Below, in pieces: positions 63,732-64,000 of a stretch of 64,000 bases of DNA. Position 1 is the stretch's first letter. Every line of letters starts with the position of its first letter. The notes below the pieces were generated by a model. That model was not told the DNA's origin. It did no database searches and saw only the letters and a program-made list of their open reading frames with translations. The stretch is from Companilactobacillus heilongjiangensis (GTDB lineage Bacteria > Bacillota > Bacilli > Lactobacillales > Lactobacillaceae). The stretch lies in the NCBI RefSeq assembly GCF_000831645.3, contig NZ_CP012559.1:1302001-1366000 (forward strand), read 5' to 3'. The position numbers and the translations under genes are program-made.

Positions 63732-64000
63732 TTATTTTGCTAAATCATAACTTTCTTGCAAACGTTCAAATATTTCTTGATTATCAACTGAACCATTTAA
63801 CATAATCGTGTACCAGCTTCGCTTACTCATATGATAACCGGGAAAATATTTTTTATTGTCAACGAGTTTTTCAATCATCTCCGGATCAGCTCGCATATCG
63901 ATCACCGTAACGGTTTCATCAGAATCCAATCCCAACTTAGACTTAGGAATTACCGATAATAGGCCGAACCATTTATTTGTATCGCCACGACGCCAAATTG
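63732..64000 (-). CDS. MmcQ/YjbR family protein, N-terminal part cut off
   Basis: The 3' 89 codons lie on the minus strand and continue past the window edge. The readable part has DTNKWFGLLSVIPKSKLGL, the segment ETVTVIDMRADPEMI, FPGYHMSKRSWYTIML and a C-terminal helix. This is the double-wing CyaY-like fold of MmcQ/YjbR proteins, which are small DNA-binding-like proteins of unknown role. The open frame continues upstream of the Met at 63935, so that is not the start. Confidence 0.8.
   Translation of the reverse strand, partial: IWRRGDTNKWFGLLSVIPKSKLGLDSDETVTVIDMRADPEMIEKLVDNKKYFPGYHMSKRSWYTIMLNGSVDNQEIFERLQESYDLAK

Overview
The window looks like chromosomal DNA of a low-GC Gram-positive lactic acid bacterium of the family Lactobacillaceae. 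A Companilactobacillus-like species is my best guess, but that is inference from gene content and style and was not tested. The evidence is the rpoD-dnaG / glyS-glyQ / recO-era-cdd-ybeY-phoH housekeeping order, glyQ and hisS preceded by T-box leaders, a ribDE-BA-H operon under an FMN riboswitch, AT-rich codon use, and strong GGAGG ribosome sites.

Layout. 1-532: 5' part of a cyclopropane fatty acid synthase. 1358-13544: sigma factor, primase, GlyRS, RecO/Era/Cdd/YbeY/PhoH, bS21 and PpsR. 13605-16503: endonuclease IV, a YitT protein and two methionine sulfoxide reductases. 17172-20215: aspS-hisS behind a T-box. 21310-23914: cell-wall amidase, a histidine phosphatase and a broken-looking membrane gene. 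24014-30024: prmA, rsmE, a membrane protein, rel, dtd, a HAD phosphatase and a degenerate Fic/Doc protein, all on the minus strand. 30041-32123: a group II intron sitting inside a repeat. 32469-39508: GH31 glycosidase, YbaK deacylase, a DapE/ArgE-like peptidase and several very small genes. 39600-43186: riboflavin operon. 43600-46141: a TetR regulator divergent from two tandem class M-like sirtuins. 46228-53118: an ABC importer plus a glycerophosphodiesterase, divergent from an unusual LacI regulator fused to a solute-binding domain. 53243-64000: aldo/keto reductase, two Cof phosphatases, a bacteriocin-immunity-like gene with a tiny peptide gene, a lone AAA ATPase, a P-type ATPase, an ABC exporter and a YjbR fragment.

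The main feature standard annotation would miss is a family of large structured intergenic repeats. I count 15 copies between 661 and 43433 and none after that. A full copy is about 190-215 bp. It has a long outer stem enclosing three hairpins, which I call P1, P2 and P3. Stem sequences differ strongly between copies while the two arms stay complementary. Some copies carry an AT-rich tail and terminal inverted repeats, and two are flanked by clear target duplications of about 8 bp, so the family has behaved as a small non-autonomous mobile element. One copy has split a stop/start overlap between two genes. Another has been invaded cleanly by a group II intron.

The second unusual item is the 686-residue LacI/solute-binding fusion. 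It faces an importer operon across a palindromic operator and so looks like its ligand-sensing regulator. No rRNA, tRNA, CRISPR array, prophage or replication origin was seen.
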